Source: an uncultured Glaciecola sp. (lineage in GTDB: Bacteria > Pseudomonadota > Gammaproteobacteria > Enterobacterales > Alteromonadaceae). Taken from it: a stretch of DNA of 64,000 nucleotides. Each line of letters begins with the position of its first letter. Position 1 is the first letter of the stretch. Location: contig NZ_CALJHY010000002.1 of NCBI RefSeq assembly GCF_937770335.1, forward strand, positions 426,629 through 490,628, written 5' to 3'. Position numbers and translations under genes: made by a program. The notes under the pieces were generated by a model. That model was not told the origin of the DNA, made no database searches, and saw only the letters and a list, made by a program, of their open reading frames with translations. Shown piece after piece: positions 27,962 to 39,138 of the stretch.

Positions 27962-28543
27962 ATGCACAATCCCCTTAACAAAAAAGTCGCAATCTGCCTA
28001 ATGAGTATAGTTGGTTTATCTGCATGTTCCACTGTGGCAAATGCTCCAGCAGATTTAGCTGTAAACCTTGAAACGGCGGAAGGGATGATCGATGCATTCT
28101 ATTCCTTTGATGCAACTAAGCTGCAACCCTTTCTCATTCAGGCTGGCGAAGCACAAGCTTCAATCTTGTCATATCAGGCTTGGGCTGATGGTGGCAATTA
28201 TCTAGTCGTGTTCCGAGGACCTTGTGAGGAAGAAGCAGATAACACCATTAGCTGCAGCATCACCGTGCAGGATGATCCAGTTGTGGCGTTGGAAACAGGG
28301 TTTAATGTCACTGATACTTTCCATCTCAAATTTGAAGGTGTGAGCATTGTAGGCGTTAAAACCAGCTCAAACGATCAGCCAATTTATTATGAGGCGAGAA
28401 AGTGGGTTGAATCAAATCTCCCTGAAGTAATGGAAGGGCCATGCAAGCGCACTGACGGCCAACGGGAAACACCCAGAGATTGTGCAAGAGCTATGACCGA
28501 TGGTTATAAGCAGTTTATGGTGGTCAAAAAAGCTGAGGCTTAA
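27962..28543 (+). CDS. Hypothetical lipoprotein
   Basis: 193 residues from ATG 27962, with AGGAAAG about 7 nt upstream. The frame is open from 27860, but the signal sequence begins here. Lipoprotein signal peptide with lipobox (LMSIVGLSACSTVANA, Cys at about 20). The mature part, with ETAEGMIDAFYSFDATKLQPF and several Cys (GPCEEEADNTISCSI, GPCKR, RDCARAMTDGYKQF), suggests a compact periplasmic domain, perhaps of NTF2-like fold; that is inference. The pairs of Cys could form disulfides. Not linked to an operon. Confidence 0.7.
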   Translation: MHNPLNKKVAICLMSIVGLSACSTVANAPADLAVNLETAEGMIDAFYSFDATKLQPFLIQAGEAQASILSYQAWADGGNYLVVFRGPCEEEADNTISCSITVQDDPVVALETGFNVTDTFHLKFEGVSIVGVKTSSNDQPIYYEARKWVESNLPEVMEGPCKRTDGQRETPRDCARAMTDGYKQFMVVKKAEA

Positions 28544-28804
28544 AACAGCTCCGCCTCTGTTCCAGGCTAAGTCGAGCCACCTAGATAAGTTGAGCAACTG
28601 GCATATTTTTCATAAATCAAATACCTGTTTCCGACGGTTCGCATTTCCCAACTAGTAAATAAAAACGCCCCAACATAGGGTCAGGGCTAAGTATCAAGCG
28701 GTCATTGCAATCCGGTATAACCAAGAGACAGTTGGAAAATAAAAGTTAGCCGATCTTTCACCACTGTACTTAGGATCGGATTATTAGTGCGTTACCGTTA
28801 TTTA

Positions 28805-28831
28805 TAAAAAAGCGCCCTTAATCGAGCGCTT
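28805..28831 (-). terminator. Terminator, minus strand
   Basis: AAGCGC/GCGCTT (28810-28815 with 28826-28831). On the minus strand the second arm runs directly into six T, so this best ends the START-DUF3080-hypothetical operon reading leftward. On the plus strand T6 also follows, 3 nt after the stem. Confidence 0.6.
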
Positions 28832-28877
28832 ATGTTTTTTATAGACTTAAAGATATTAGCCATTAGTGGCTATCAAT

Positions 28878-29010
28878 TACCTGATTGGAAGCCCGGTATT
28901 TAAAGGGATTGAGTCAGTTAACATGTGTTTTACACGATACCTGATAGAAACCCAGGTATTTAGAGAGATTGAGTCCGTCACTCACTGAGAAATCGGTACT
29001 TTACTGGACA
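28878..29010. repeat. Imperfect direct repeats with 60-bp spacing, each able to form a hairpin
   Basis: Two copies of about 41 bp at 28878-28918 and 28938-28978 (about 80 percent identical by eye, period exactly 60). Both open TACCTGAT and end GATTGAGTC-GT. A third, degenerate copy is centred near 28994 and runs into the end of the following ORF. The second copy contains TACCTG...CAGGTA, an inverted repeat. The 28544-28877 stretch otherwise holds no ORF I can support, only the terminator at 28805-28831 and the inverted pair CCGATC/GATCGG around 28752-28780. Confidence 0.5.
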
Positions 29011-29341
29011 CCTGATTACTGGATACTACCTGCAATAAGTAACCTTTAGCTTTTGGTTTTTTGTTTTTTGTCGCAGTGAGTTTTTGCTTCATAGAGCTGC
29101 ACATATATCCGTCTAAGAAAATTGACCAACGTCCGCTATCTGTAAAGCCTTCCCCACCAGCTATTTGATCAACCGATGGTAGGCCATCATTTTTTCCGCT
29201 TTTTACGGTGTGTGCTATTACTATAGCGTTCTTTCTGTGCCTTTGATTATCTTTGCTTTGTTGGTTAAGTCTCTGTCTCTGAAACGCCACGTCCATCCTG
29301 TTTTCATTCTTTGCAGATGAAAGGTAACGATCTTTGTACAT
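28982..29341 (-). CDS. Hypothetical protein (119 aa)
   Basis: Very basic, Gln/Asn/Lys-rich N-terminal part (FQRQRLNQQSKDNQRHRKNA), a middle with VDQIAGGEGFTDSGRWSIFL, and a Lys-rich end (TATKNKKPKAKG). No family recognised and no clear Shine-Dalgarno. It starts 12 nt after the DUF3080 stop and would be the last gene of that operon. The 3' end overlaps the repeat array. Confidence 0.4.
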   Translation of the reverse strand: MYKDRYLSSAKNENRMDVAFQRQRLNQQSKDNQRHRKNAIVIAHTVKSGKNDGLPSVDQIAGGEGFTDSGRWSIFLDGYMCSSMKQKLTATKNKKPKAKGYLLQVVSSNQVSSKVPISQ

Positions 29342-29353
29342 AAAAATTTCTAT

Positions 29354-30379
29354 TCAATCACACTTCTTAAAAATACCTTGCCACATCTTTACATGAGTCA
29401 ACATTGCCTCTTGGTATTCATCAAACTCAGACTGATTATATTTATCAATTGTCAGCGTGTAGCTGTTTGGCAGATTTTTATCGTTAATTAGTTTTAAAAA
29501 TTCAGGCTTTAGAACATAGTGATAGTGATTAATTTGCGCTCCTATCGCTTGTACATTTTGAATAAAAAACAGCGTAAATACATTGCGGATAATGGCTAAC
29601 TTTTCCCTGTCTTTATTTGTTTCACAGGTAAACGATGATGCCCAATGTGATATATCGGCTGTCATCTGGTTCAAATAGTTGCGCAGTAACATTTGAGAGC
29701 GCCATAAGCGCACATAAACTCTATGCTTTTGGATTGATTGTAAGCTCGCTTCCATTGCCGCTATGTTTGCGGCTGGATCATCTCTAACAGCAACAAGATT
29801 TTTTAAATCAAACAATCCGTCGGTAAAATTATCATTCTCGTTACCATCAATAAAACCGGAAGAAGCACTAATACCCAAATACAACTCGTTACTTTGGGTC
29901 ACCATGTTCGCCCATACTAACGGAAAAATCGCTTTCTTTTGATGTAGCCAATCTTGCATTTTTTCAACCTGCGCCTCGTTACTTTTAGTTGAATTACTCT
30001 CAATACACTTTTGCAAGTGATCAATCAGGATCCACTCATAATTAAGTCGAACGGAGGGAAGTTGAATTTTGCCTAACGCTGTGTTTCGTTGTGCAATCAA
30101 TTGCTTGATTGCACAATCTTCAATTGCATAGAACTCACGCATCTTTATATTTAATTTCGGTATATTAATAGCAAAAGTTTGCTTATCCGGGAATTCAAGC
30201 GTGGCAAAGGTAGGAATATCTGTTTCCTCAATATCCAATACCTTATACATCCGCTCACTGTAATCTTCTAAAGCGTTTGGTAATAGTTGATGGCGTTGAC
30301 ATGATTGAAGCAATAACATCAAAGAAATAAAAATAAACAATCGAAGCACCGTTGTTTTACTTGGTTCTTTGTTTCTCAT
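29354..30379 (-). CDS. DUF3080 family lipoprotein
   Basis: 341 residues with lipobox LMLLLQSCQ (Cys about 27) and the DUF3080 opening LPNALEDYSERMYKVLDIEE. The rest is helical (LQKCIESNSTKSNEAQVEKM, RLWRSQMLLRNYLNQM). Outer-membrane-directed lipoprotein of unknown function, common in Vibrio, Shewanella and Alteromonas relatives. Starts 1 nt after the START gene stop, so co-translated with it. Confidence 0.82.
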   Translation of the reverse strand: MRNKEPSKTTVLRLFIFISLMLLLQSCQRHQLLPNALEDYSERMYKVLDIEETDIPTFATLEFPDKQTFAINIPKLNIKMREFYAIEDCAIKQLIAQRNTALGKIQLPSVRLNYEWILIDHLQKCIESNSTKSNEAQVEKMQDWLHQKKAIFPLVWANMVTQSNELYLGISASSGFIDGNENDNFTDGLFDLKNLVAVRDDPAANIAAMEASLQSIQKHRVYVRLWRSQMLLRNYLNQMTADISHWASSFTCETNKDREKLAIIRNVFTLFFIQNVQAIGAQINHYHYVLKPEFLKLINDKNLPNSYTLTIDKYNQSEFDEYQEAMLTHVKMWQGIFKKCD

Positions 30380-30380
30380 T

Positions 30381-31016
30381 CTACTGCGGTCCCTTGTTTA
30401 GCTTTAGCGATAAATCATAGATATTTTCGAATGTTTTTGTGGTTGATTGCAATAAAGTACGTTTTAACAAGAAGGCAGGAATAGCGATATCAGCGTCAGC
30501 TGATCCAATATAGTTTAATTCGTATTGTGAACCTACGAGCGACACATGCCATTTACCTATAGGGTGTTTTACTAATACTGCACTTTCTAGTTCCTTAGCA
30601 GTAGGCATCAATTCAGATTCACTGACGTAAACCACGACTTCGGTTTGATTCTGATTAAACTCAATCACTGATTTAGTCAACATCAAGCGGTCACTAAATG
30701 GCCATGGGCTGTCAAACCGTGTTTGAATTTCTCTGGTGTTGTCAGTCGGTTTTTTAAGCAGTGTTACCGACTTGCAATTATGCATCCAGGCGCAACTCTG
30801 AGGAGCACTGTCGAGTAGTTGAATAAATGCAACGGCTGACATATGGGTTTGCATTTTGGCCTCAACTTGCCATTTGCCGTCTATATCGTTGATCGAGACG
30901 TCAATGCTCGGCTTTTCTTCCGTTGCGCTGGCCACTGGAGAATAGATTAACGTCGAAAAAACAAATAAAACTATCAGCTTTCTGGTGCTACAGTTCAGAG
31001 TAAATGGGCTATTCAA
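30381..31016 (-). CDS. START-domain-like exported protein
   Basis: 211 residues with a Sec signal peptide (LIVLFVFSTLIYSPVASA) and a StAR-related lipid-transfer-like domain: KMQTHMSAVAFIQLLDSAP, CAWMHNCKSVTLLKKPTDN, RFDSPWPFSDRLMLT, VLVKHPIGKWHVS. The WPFSDR segment is characteristic of bacterial START proteins. Probably binds a lipid in the periplasm. First gene of the operon with DUF3080; thrS is divergent. Confidence 0.75.
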   Translation of the reverse strand: MNSPFTLNCSTRKLIVLFVFSTLIYSPVASATEEKPSIDVSINDIDGKWQVEAKMQTHMSAVAFIQLLDSAPQSCAWMHNCKSVTLLKKPTDNTREIQTRFDSPWPFSDRLMLTKSVIEFNQNQTEVVVYVSESELMPTAKELESAVLVKHPIGKWHVSLVGSQYELNYIGSADADIAIPAFLLKRTLLQSTTKTFENIYDLSLKLNKGPQ

Positions 31017-31212
31017 AGTATAGAATTCTCGTAAAGGCAGGTTTTAAGCCCTGTTTATATTAAATTAACTTGAGTTAATAATTGCATATTCGACATCCAT
31101 ATCGGTATAATTTCTTTTTTTAGGCACTTATTGGTCTCTTTACAGATACCAGCGAGCGGCTCTCCGAGTTCGGTGTCCACTTTTCCAAAGTAAACCATCG
31201 TTTTTTATTATA

Positions 31213-31262
31213 CGTCATTTTTGACGATTTACATCAAGTGGCACATCGTAGGTGTCACCACT
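31213..31262 (+). promoter_or_regulatory. thrS leader hairpins (candidate autoregulatory operator)
   Basis: Two hairpins precede thrS. The first is CGTCA-TTTT-TGACG (31213-31226). The second is AGTGG/CCACT plus ACA/TGT (31237-31262) with the 7-nt loop TCGTAGG, ending 4 nt before the AAGGA of thrS. In E. coli ThrRS represses its own mRNA by binding an anticodon-arm mimic in the leader; a CGU triplet in a 7-nt loop here is consistent with such a mimic, though its offset is not exactly that of an anticodon. Confidence 0.4.
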
Positions 31263-31275
31263 GTTAAGGATTTTT

Positions 31276-33192
31276 ATGCCAGTCATTACTCTTCCGGATG
31301 GAAGCCAGCGTAGTTTCGACAACCCAGTCTCAATTGTAGACGTTGCTATGGACATCGGTCCAGGCTTAGCTAAAGCCACAATTGCCGGTAAAATAAATGG
31401 CGAATTGGCTGACGCTTGCGACATGATAAATGTAGATGCAACGTTGCAAATTATTACTGCTAAAGATGATGAAGGCTTAGAAATTATTCGCCATTCATGC
31501 GCTCATTTGATTGGTCATGCTATTAAGCAACTTTATCCAGATGTTAAAATGGCCATTGGCCCAACTATCGACAATGGCTTTTATTATGATGTTGATTTAG
31601 AACAGCCATTAAATCAAGACGATCTTGATAAAATTGAAAAACGTATGATGGAGTTAGCTAAAACAGGCTACTCAGTCATTAAGAACGTCGTCAGTTGGCA
31701 AGAAGCCAGAGATACTTTTGAGTCGCGCGACGAGATGTATAAAATTCAGATACTTGATGAAAATATAGAAAAAGATGATAAACCTGGGTTATATCATCAC
31801 GAAGAATATGTCGATATGTGTCGTGGCCCCCATGTTCCGAATATGAAATTTTGCCAACATTTTAAATTAATGAAAGTGGCGGGTGCATATTGGCGTGGCA
31901 GCAGCGATAATAAAATGTTGCAACGAATATACGGCACGGCCTGGGCTGATAAGAAGCAATTAAAAGGCTATCTGCAGCGTTTAGAAGAAGCTGAAAAACG
32001 CGACCACCGTAAAATTGGTAAAACCCTTGACCTATGGCATTGGCAAGACGAAGCGCCTGGTATGGTGTTTTGGCACAATGATGGTTGGACTATTTATACT
32101 GAAATAGAAAAATTTGTACGTCAAAAGTTACGTGAATACGACTATGACGAAGTAAAAGCGCCATTAATGATGGATCGTTCGCTTTGGGAAAAATCAGGCC
32201 ATTGGGATAAGTATGCTGACAATATGTTCACAACCGAATCTGAAAAGCGTGAATATGCAATTAAACCGATGAACTGTCCTGGTCACGTTCAAATATTTAA
32301 TCAAGGTTTAAAATCTTATAGAGATTTACCTTTAAAAATGGCTGAGTTTGGCTGTTGTCACCGCAATGAGCCTAGTGGTTCTTTGCACGGGTTAATGCGC
32401 GTACGCGGGTTTACACAAGACGATGCACATATCTTTTGTACTGAAGATCAAATTCTTGAAGAAGTTAGCAAGTGTATTCAGATGGTTTACGATACATATG
32501 CAGCGTTTGGCTTTACTAACATTGCAGTTAAGTTATCAACGCGTCCTGAAAAACGAGTTGGTTCAGATGAAGTTTGGGACAAGTCTGAAAAAGAATTAGC
32601 GGATGCCTTAAAAGCAAACGACATTGAATTCGAATATTTACCAGGTGAGGGCGCTTTTTATGGCCCTAAAATCGAGTTTACTTTATACGACTGCTTAGAA
32701 AGACCATGGCAGTGCGGTACAGTGCAGCTCGATTTCTCAATGCCGGGCCGGTTGGGTTCCACCTATGTTGCCGAAGATGGCGAGCGTAAAACCCCTGTGA
32801 TGATCCATAGAGCCATTCTAGGTTCACTTGAACGCTTTATTGGTATTTTAACCGAAGAATTTGCGGGTGCATATCCGTTATGGTTAGCCCCAACTCAAGT
32901 AGTTGTCGCCAATATTACAGACAGTCAGTCAGAATATGTTAGCTCTGTTGTAGCGCAACTTAAAGCAGCCGATATTAGAGTGAAATCTGATCTGCGTAAC
33001 GAAAAAATTGGCTTTAAGATCCGTGAACACACTCTGCGTAAAGTTCCCTACTTTATTGTTGTAGGGGAAAAAGAAAAAGAGTCAGGTATGGTTGCAGTGA
33101 GAACTAGAAAAGGGATTGATTTAGGTACCATGTCGGTAGCTGATTTAGTGACACTTTTACAAGATGAAATTAAAAGTAAAAAAATACCGTAG
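31276..33192 (+). CDS. thrS: Threonyl-tRNA synthetase
   Basis: 638 residues (642 in E. coli). TGS domain [16 protein letters not shown], editing domain ([34 protein letters not shown]) and class II core with zinc ligands in [32 protein letters not shown] and [15 protein letters not shown], then an anticodon-binding domain. The frame is open from 31252, but ATG 31276 with AAGGA 5 nt upstream gives the conserved N-terminus. Heads the thrS-infC-rpmI-rplT block. Confidence 0.98.
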   Translation: MPVITLPDGSQRSFDNPVSIVDVAMDIGPGLAKATIAGKINGELADACDMINVDATLQIITAKDDEGLEIIRHSCAHLIGHAIKQLYPDVKMAIGPTIDNGFYYDVDLEQPLNQDDLDKIEKRMMELAKTGYSVIKNVVSWQEARDTFESRDEMYKIQILDENIEKDDKPGLYHHEEYVDMCRGPHVPNMKFCQHFKLMKVAGAYWRGSSDNKMLQRIYGTAWADKKQLKGYLQRLEEAEKRDHRKIGKTLDLWHWQDEAPGMVFWHNDGWTIYTEIEKFVRQKLREYDYDEVKAPLMMDRSLWEKSGHWDKYADNMFTTESEKREYAIKPMNCPGHVQIFNQGLKSYRDLPLKMAEFGCCHRNEPSGSLHGLMRVRGFTQDDAHIFCTEDQILEEVSKCIQMVYDTYAAFGFTNIAVKLSTRPEKRVGSDEVWDKSEKELADALKANDIEFEYLPGEGAFYGPKIEFTLYDCLERPWQCGTVQLDFSMPGRLGSTYVAEDGERKTPVMIHRAILGSLERFIGILTEEFAGAYPLWLAPTQVVVANITDSQSEYVSSVVAQLKAADIRVKSDLRNEKIGFKIREHTLRKVPYFIVVGEKEKESGMVAVRTRKGIDLGTMSVADLVTLLQDEIKSKKIP

Positions 33193-33211
33193 CAGGAATT
33201 TAAAATATAGG

Positions 33212-33265
33212 TATAATATGCACGATTCGAGGAGCTTAGGTATAAAAAGCTTCTCAGTTTTTTTT
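33212..33265 (+). promoter_or_regulatory. infC promoter and attenuator-like terminator
   Basis: A perfect -10 box TATAAT (33212-33217) is followed by the stem GAGGAGCTT/AAGCTTCTC (33229-33237 with 33247-33255, one G-T pair), AG, and eight T (33258-33265). The T run ends only 15 nt before infC, so the hairpin either ends thrS transcripts or attenuates infC-operon transcription. No strong -35 is visible. Confidence 0.55.
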
Positions 33266-33286
33266 AATGTTTAGGAGCAAATGCAA

Positions 33287-33826
33287 ATTAAAGGCGCTAA
33301 TAATAAAGCACAGAGCGACAAAGCTCGTATTAATGATGAAATAACAGCCACTGAAATTCGATTGATAGGCAAAGACGGTGAACAAGCAGGAGTCGTCTCA
33401 TTAGCTGAGGCTCAAGGACTCGCTGATGAAGCGAGCTTGGATCTTGTAGAAATTAGTCCCAATGCAGCCCCTCCCGTATGTAAAGTAATGGATTACGGGA
33501 AGTTCATATTCGAAAAGAGTAAAGAACAGAAAGAACAGAAAAAGAAGCAAAAGCAAATTCAGGTCAAGGAGATTAAATTTCGCCCTGGCACTGATGAAGG
33601 CGATTACCAGGTAAAACTGCGCAACCTGCGTCGCTTTTTAGAAGGCGGTGATAAAGCCAAGGTAACGATTCGCTTTCGCGGTCGTGAAATGGCTCACCAA
33701 GAGATCGGCATTGATTTACTAAAACGCGTTAAAACCGATTTAGAAGACATTGCTAATTGCGAATCTTTCCCCCACCGGGTAGAGGGACGTCAAATGATCA
33801 TGGTGCTTGCCCCACTCAAGAAGTAG
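33287..33826 (+). CDS. infC: Translation initiation factor IF-3, probable ATT start
   Basis: About 179 residues: [80 protein letters not shown] and [13 protein letters not shown], all IF-3 signatures. An ATG lies at 33281, but the AGGAG ends only 3 nt before it. The in-frame ATT at 33287 has a 9-nt spacer and is followed by AAAGGC, aligning with the AUU-AAA-GGC start of E. coli infC. I therefore prefer the ATT, which would keep the known AUU autoregulation in which IF-3 rejects its own start codon. From the ATG the protein would be 181 residues. Confidence 0.9.
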   Translation: MKGANNKAQSDKARINDEITATEIRLIGKDGEQAGVVSLAEAQGLADEASLDLVEISPNAAPPVCKVMDYGKFIFEKSKEQKEQKKKQKQIQVKEIKFRPGTDEGDYQVKLRNLRRFLEGGDKAKVTIRFRGREMAHQEIGIDLLKRVKTDLEDIANCESFPHRVEGRQMIMVLAPLKK

Positions 33827-33937
33827 TAATGGTCTAAAGTAGGTTAAGCTGCACACTTAATCTCACCTTGCTGCTAAATATGAACCACTAACAGGGTCTG
33901 CAACCTCGTTAGACATTAACAATGCGGAGTTTTAGCT

Positions 33938-34135
33938 ATGCCTAAAATGAAATCCCACAGCGGAGCTGCGAAACGGTTTAAGAAAACTGGTTCTGGTCGC
34001 TTTAAAAGTAAACAGTCTCACTTGCGTCACATATTGACCAAGAAGAGTTCTAAACGTAAACGTCATCTACGTGTTAAGAAACTTGTTCATGGAAGTGATC
34101 ACGCTCTTATACAACGTATGTTGCCATACGTATAA
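33938..34135 (+). CDS. rpmI: Ribosomal protein bL35
   Basis: 65 residues, standard length: [38 protein letters not shown], and end RMLPYV. GCGGAG lies 8 nt before the ATG. The 111-bp gap after infC is where L20-mediated translational control acts in E. coli; I cannot fold it reliably by eye. Confidence 0.98.
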   Translation: MPKMKSHSGAAKRFKKTGSGRFKSKQSHLRHILTKKSSKRKRHLRVKKLVHGSDHALIQRMLPYV

Positions 34136-34155
34136 CCTTAGAATTCGGAGATTAA

Positions 34156-34515
<360 letters not shown>

Positions 34516-34560
34516 TTCATTAACCAAGCTAACATAGTTAGCGAGTTTAAGTTCTTTTTG

Positions 34561-34588
34561 AAAAAGCGAGCAGGATGCTCGCTTTTTT
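34561..34588. terminator. Terminator after rplT
   Basis: Stem GCGAGCA/TGCTCGC with loop GGA, five A before and six T after. Ends the infC-rpmI-rplT transcript; pheS then has its own leader of about 200 bp with no clear Phe-rich leader peptide. Confidence 0.92.
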
Positions 34589-34722
34589 GATCCTGCGTAT
34601 AAAGTTATTAAGCACGTTTACCACACAAGCTGGGCTCTTCAGTTTAGAAACAATATCAATTAATCAACGTTAACCCTGTTTATCTTCAAAAATCCTGCGT
34701 AAATTCCGCTAAAAGTGTGTAA

Positions 34723-35778
<1,056 letters not shown>

Positions 35779-35792
35779 GACAGAGTTTAATA

Positions 35793-38180
35793 ATGAAATT
35801 CAGTGAACAGTGGTTAAGAGAGTGGGTTAATCCTGCAATATCGACAAATGAATTGTCTGAGCAATTGAGCATGGCAGGTCTTGAGGTTGACGACGTTACT
35901 GCAGTAGCCGAGCAATTTAGCGGTGTTGTTGTGGGTGAGGTGGTTGAATGTGGCCAGCATCCAGACGCTGATAAACTGCAAGTAACAAAAATTAATGTCG
36001 GTAGCGAAGAGTTGCTTGACATTGTTTGTGGTGCACCTAATTGTCGTTTAGGTATCAAAGTTGCCGTCGCTGTAGTTGGCGCAGTATTGCCCGGTAATTT
36101 CAAGATAAAGAAAGCCAAATTACGTGGTCAACCCTCTTTCGGTATGCTGTGTAGTTTTTCAGAACTGGGTATGGGGGATGATCATAGCGGTATTATGGAA
36201 TTACCAAGTGATGCCCCAATCGGCACAGACTTAAGAGATTACTTGCACCTTGATGACAATAGTATTGAAGTCGATTTAACGCCTAATCGTGCTGATTGTC
36301 TCGGTATGAAAGGCATTGCACGTGAAGTTGGTGTGTTGAATCAATTAGATGTTACAGAACCAGAGATTAAGGCTGTCACTGCAACTATTGATGATAGTCG
36401 CACTATAACACTAGAAGCACCTGAAGCTTGCCCTCGTTATTTAGGTCGACTTATAAAAGGCGTCGATTTGTCGCGCCCAAGCCCATTGTGGATGCAGGAA
36501 AAATTGCGCCGAAGTGGCACTAGAAGTATTGATGCCGTTGTTGATGTAACTAACTATGTTTTGCTAGAGTTAGGCCATCCAATGCATGCATTTGATAACG
36601 ACAAGTTAGCTGGTGATATTGTTATTAGAATGGCAAAAGAGGGTGAGAAGTTAACACTGCTTGATGAAAATGAAGTAAACCTTAAAGCAAATACATTAGT
36701 TATTGCGGATAACCAAAAAGCCTTGGCGATGGCTGGCATATTTGGAGGGTTACATTCCGGTGTGACTGCAGCAACCACTGATATTTTCTTAGAAAGTGCG
36801 TTTTTTGCTCCGGATGCTATTATGGGCAAGGCTCGTCAGTATGGTTTGCATACAGACGCATCGCATCGTTATGAACGCGGAGTTGACCCATCACTGCAAG
36901 TTCAGGCAATGGAAAGAGCAACGCAATTACTCATTGATGCCGTTGGCGGAAATGTAGGGCCAATTGTTGAAGCAAAAGACGAAAAATATTTACCAAAAGC
37001 ACAATCTATAAAATTGAGATCCGCAAGATTAAGTCTAGTGCTTGGTATTGATATACCAACTGACAGAGTCACTGATATTCTTAACAGATTGGGATTGCAA
37101 GTTAGTTCAGTAGAGGGTGATTGGGAAGTTATAGCGCCGTTATATCGCTTTGATATGAATATTGAAGAAGACTTAATCGAAGAAGTTGCACGAGTTTACG
37201 GTTATAACAATATACCAAATCAGGCACCTGTTGCTAGTTTGCAAATCAGGGAGAGTAATGAAACTAAAATTAATACCTATAGGTTTAAAGATCTATTAGT
37301 GGATCAAGGTTTTCAGGAAGCCATTACTTACTCATTCGTAGACCCTAAAAAACAAGCTTTAATGTTTCCAGACGTTGAGGGCTTAGTTCTACCACATCCT
37401 ATTTCAGCAGAAATGTCTGTTATGCGAGTGAGCTTATTGCCAGGGCTATTATCAGCTTTGTCGTATAACCAAAAACGCCAACAGAGTAATATCAAATTAT
37501 TTGAAACAGGTTTACGTTTTACGCCTGACTCAGGCGAAAAATCAGGCATACAGCAACAAGAAATGATTGCGGGTGTTATGTCTGGTAACGTGGCTAACGA
37601 ACATTGGACAATTCCGACTGTTGCCTTGGATTTCTTTGATGTAAAAGCGGTCGCTGAAGAATTAATTGGATTAGGCATCGATACTCAAGATATTGAATTT
37701 AGAGCGGAGAAACACTCGGCCTTCCACCCAGGACAATGCGCTGGCATTTATAAGTCGGGTAAATGTATTGGTTTTATCGGCGCAATTCATCCAAAATTGG
37801 AAAAAGGACTAGGTTTAAGCGGTAAGACCTTTGCTTTTGAGCTGGAATTGGTTAGTATTTCAACAAGAATGTTGCCCTGGATCAAGCCTATTTCTAAATT
37901 TCCAGTGAATAGAAGAGATATTGCTGTTACAGTACATCAAGGTGTCGATACAGGTAACATCCTAAAATGTATCGAGAAACTGGGTGTGGACGATTTAATT
38001 GACCTGAACTTATTTGATGTTTATACAGGGAAAGGTATTGAGCCTAGCTTTAAAAGTGTGGCACTTTCAATTTGGTTGCAAAACTCAGAACGAACATTAG
38101 AAGATGCAGATATACAAAAATCTGTGGATATAGTAGTAAACGCGCTGGAAGTTAACTTTAGTGCATCTTTGAGAGATTAA
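35793..38180 (+). CDS. pheT: Phenylalanyl-tRNA synthetase beta subunit
   Basis: 795 residues, same as E. coli. N-terminal tRNA-binding (EMAP-like) domain with [20 protein letters not shown]3/B4 editing domain, B5 domains, and the C-terminal anticodon-binding FDX-ACB domain ([35 protein letters not shown]). Co-transcribed with pheS and ihfA. Confidence 0.98.
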   Translation: MKFSEQWLREWVNPAISTNELSEQLSMAGLEVDDVTAVAEQFSGVVVGEVVECGQHPDADKLQVTKINVGSEELLDIVCGAPNCRLGIKVAVAVVGAVLPGNFKIKKAKLRGQPSFGMLCSFSELGMGDDHSGIMELPSDAPIGTDLRDYLHLDDNSIEVDLTPNRADCLGMKGIAREVGVLNQLDVTEPEIKAVTATIDDSRTITLEAPEACPRYLGRLIKGVDLSRPSPLWMQEKLRRSGTRSIDAVVDVTNYVLLELGHPMHAFDNDKLAGDIVIRMAKEGEKLTLLDENEVNLKANTLVIADNQKALAMAGIFGGLHSGVTAATTDIFLESAFFAPDAIMGKARQYGLHTDASHRYERGVDPSLQVQAMERATQLLIDAVGGNVGPIVEAKDEKYLPKAQSIKLRSARLSLVLGIDIPTDRVTDILNRLGLQVSSVEGDWEVIAPLYRFDMNIEEDLIEEVARVYGYNNIPNQAPVASLQIRESNETKINTYRFKDLLVDQGFQEAITYSFVDPKKQALMFPDVEGLVLPHPISAEMSVMRVSLLPGLLSALSYNQKRQQSNIKLFETGLRFTPDSGEKSGIQQQEMIAGVMSGNVANEHWTIPTVALDFFDVKAVAEELIGLGIDTQDIEFRAEKHSAFHPGQCAGIYKSGKCIGFIGAIHPKLEKGLGLSGKTFAFELELVSISTRMLPWIKPISKFPVNRRDIAVTVHQGVDTGNILKCIEKLGVDDLIDLNLFDVYTGKGIEPSFKSVALSIWLQNSERTLEDADIQKSVDIVVNALEVNFSASLRD

Positions 38181-38184
38181 TCGA

Positions 38185-38478
38185 ATGGCATTAACCAAAG
38201 CCGAAATGGCTGAACATTTATTTGAAAAGTTGGGTTTAAATAAGAAAGACGCAAAAGACTTAGTTGAAGCGTTTTTTGAAGAAATTAAATCCTGTCTCGA
38301 AGCCGGAGAGCAAGTTAAGCTCTCAGGGTTTGGTAATTTTGATCTACGCACTAAAAATGAGCGTCCTGGTCGAAACCCAAAAACAGGCGAAGATATTCCT
38401 ATCAAAGCCCGCCGAGTTGTTACCTTTAGACCAGGTCAAAAACTTAAAAGTCGTGTTGAAAATATCAAAACTAATTAG
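38185..38478 (+). CDS. ihfA: Integration host factor alpha subunit
   Basis: 97 residues: [40 protein letters not shown] and [20 protein letters not shown], the HU/IHF DNA-bending fold with the Pro-tipped beta arm. Works with IhfB. It starts 4 nt after pheT, the same order as in E. coli. Confidence 0.98.
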   Translation: MALTKAEMAEHLFEKLGLNKKDAKDLVEAFFEEIKSCLEAGEQVKLSGFGNFDLRTKNERPGRNPKTGEDIPIKARRVVTFRPGQKLKSRVENIKTN

Positions 38479-38512
38479 TAAAACAGTTTTTAACCTCGAT
38501 ACTTATAAAAGA

Positions 38513-39130
38513 GTGCACCGGTTAGTTACGGTTAACTTTCTAAAATGCTCGCTTTATGCGGGCGTTTTTGTATTTTTGACAGCATGCCAACCAGAACATA
38601 GCAAGACCTCGACTAATACAATAAACTCCGCAGTACCATCTTCACAACCAAGTGCTAGCTTGCCACCTCTGCTTACATTAGATGAATTGCTCAATACAGC
38701 TGATTTTCAAATAGGTATTAAGCAATCTGTGCTTAATAATGACCGAGTGTCATTGAAAGACTGGCAGGATCAATTACTCGCAGTGGCTAAAGAAGTACAT
38801 TTATCGGAACGTGATTTAGCTCAAATAAGTGGAAAGCAGGGCTTGATGTTTATTGAATTTGAAGCTAAAAAAAGACTATTTCATGATGAATTTATTGATA
38901 GATTCATGCGTTTTAATAGTATTGATGACCTCATACAAAAATATCCACACATAACTGGTGTGCATCAGAGAGCGTTATCACTTATTAGTGCGCGAGATAG
39001 AGCAATACAAAGCGCTGCAAAGTTGTTAGCAGATGAGAGTGCCCAAGGGGGGGATTTCACCCAAGAGGCCAGGGCGCAATGGAAAGACTACATGATTAAT
39101 AGTGGTCGACTCGAGACCTTAAAAAATTAG
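38513..39130 (+). CDS. Hypothetical lipoprotein downstream of ihfA
   Basis: 205 residues from GTG 38513. The frame is open back into ihfA, but there it is a shadow. Signal with lipobox SLYAGVFVFLTACQPEHS (Cys about 25), a Ser/Pro linker (SSQPSASLPPLLTLDELL), then a helical domain (LSERDLAQISGKQGLMFIEF, ALSLISARDRAIQSAAKLLA). No family recognised. Start is uncertain since the GTG has only GAG directly before it. Convergent with the penicillin acylase gene, 8 bp gap. Confidence 0.65.
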   Translation: MHRLVTVNFLKCSLYAGVFVFLTACQPEHSKTSTNTINSAVPSSQPSASLPPLLTLDELLNTADFQIGIKQSVLNNDRVSLKDWQDQLLAVAKEVHLSERDLAQISGKQGLMFIEFEAKKRLFHDEFIDRFMRFNSIDDLIQKYPHITGVHQRALSLISARDRAIQSAAKLLADESAQGGDFTQEARAQWKDYMINSGRLETLKN

Positions 39131-39138
39131 TTAAGAAA

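Noticed and set aside
31252..31275. Upstream GTG start for thrS at 31252
   Set aside because: It lies in the loop and 3' arm of the leader hairpin; ATG 31276 has the Shine-Dalgarno and the conserved N-terminus.
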